DNA of 64,000 nt from Aurantibacter aestuarii (GTDB lineage Bacteria > Bacteroidota > Bacteroidia > Flavobacteriales > Flavobacteriaceae), in contig NZ_PXOQ01000009.1 of the NCBI RefSeq assembly GCF_003008425.1, positions 751,501-815,500 of the forward strand, read 5' to 3'. A program made the position numbers and the translations under genes. The notes under the pieces were generated by a model that ran no database searches, had not been told where the DNA came from, and saw only the letters and a program-made list of their open reading frames with translations. Each line of letters begins with the position of its first letter. Position 1 is the stretch's first letter. This document shows, piece by piece, positions 63,698 through 64,000 of this stretch.

Positions 63698-64000
63698 TTA
63701 TAGTTTAAATGAATTTAACGCGTCTTCCTTTAAATAGGTCCATAATAACATATGACTTGTTTTTTTTCCTAAAGTCATTTTAATAACCTTTACTTGTTCA
63801 GGTTCATACTTTTTTAAAACGACTTTCATTGGTCTAAGCAGATCTTTGTCTGAAACTAAAGTTGTAAACCATGCCACGTTTGTTTTAATTAAACTACTGT
63901 CGTAAATATAATTTTGAATAAAGGCTTTTTCGCCTCCATCATACCAAAGTTCGTTTGCTTTACCACTAAAATTTCTACCCGTATTTGGATCTAATTTAAG
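63698..64000 (-). CDS. rlmF: 23S rRNA adenine(1618)-N6-methyltransferase RlmF, C-terminal part
   Basis: The minus strand is open from the window edge for exactly 100 sense codons to TAA at 63698-63700. It reads LDPNTGRNFSGKANELWYDG, then GGEKAFIQNYIYDSSL, NVAWFTTLVSDKDLLRPM and a tail ending LWTYLKEDALNSFKL. NELWxxGGExxFI and WFTTLVSKxxNL-type motifs identify RlmF, which methylates A1618 of 23S rRNA. The SAM-binding domain is outside the window. It lies directly before bshB1 in one operon. Confidence 0.87.
   Translation of the reverse strand, partial: LKLDPNTGRNFSGKANELWYDGGEKAFIQNYIYDSSLIKTNVAWFTTLVSDKDLLRPMKVVLKKYEPEQVKVIKMTLGKKTSHMLLWTYLKEDALNSFKL

Overview
The window looks like a chromosomal segment of a marine-type member of the Flavobacteriaceae (Bacteroidota). 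The evidence is low GC content; several TAnnTTTG promoter boxes of the Bacteroidota type; four proteins ending in the gliding motility-associated type B sorting domain of the type IX secretion system (T9SS); a SusC-style TonB receptor with an N-terminal carboxypeptidase-like domain; the DUF5606, DUF4856, CHRD and HTTM families; and bacillithiol synthesis (bshB1). I see no phage, transposase, CRISPR array or plasmid genes.

Layout. 1-12 kb is housekeeping: the start of recR, a sodium:solute symporter, a CoA-binding protein, a FabH-type ketosynthase, htpG, a B12-type radical SAM protein, an RluA-type pseudouridine synthase, a lone cassette-like secreted protein, mazG, and a ruvX-def-DUF5606 operon. 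A structured, apparently independently transcribed RNA element lies just before dapD (12.3 kb). 13.1-26.9 kb is a very AT-rich surface-glycan island of about fourteen genes: GT2, GT4-like and GT9 glycosyltransferases, two LPS-kinase-like proteins, and a nucleotidyltransferase plus a CDP-glycerol-type glycerophosphotransferase. Its genes switch strand repeatedly and five convergent pairs abut or overlap at their 3' ends. No Wzx flippase or Wzy polymerase is present, so a core-type oligosaccharide with phosphate or phosphoalditol decoration is more likely than a full O-antigen locus.

27-33.6 kb holds tsaC-type, cca and ctaA genes, a pRiA4b ORF-3-like protein, a CHRD lipoprotein and an ABC exporter pair. 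33.7-46.3 kb encodes four consecutive T9SS type B proteins built from different numbers (about 4, 1, 11 and 2) of a Cys/Asp-rich repeat of about 85-95 residues. 46.4-50.5 kb has a fasciclin lipoprotein, a serine hydrolase, a CsbD protein and guaB. 50.6-56.8 kb is a probable iron-uptake operon (DUF4856 lipoprotein, imelysin, HTTM protein, TonB receptor) with two matching palindromes upstream and an intrinsic terminator directly before the HTTM start codon. 57-64 kb holds HMG-CoA lyase, a LysE exporter, an unusual kinase-like anchored protein, pyrD, pepT, a small membrane protein, tRNA-His, bshB1 and the 3' end of rlmF.

The most interesting items are the expanding extracellular repeat family, the strand-alternating glycan island with its phospho-decoration genes, the structured RNA before dapD, the Fam20/CotH-like protein, and the two-palindrome plus attenuator arrangement of the iron operon. 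All functional statements are from reading the sequence and from family knowledge; no database search was run.
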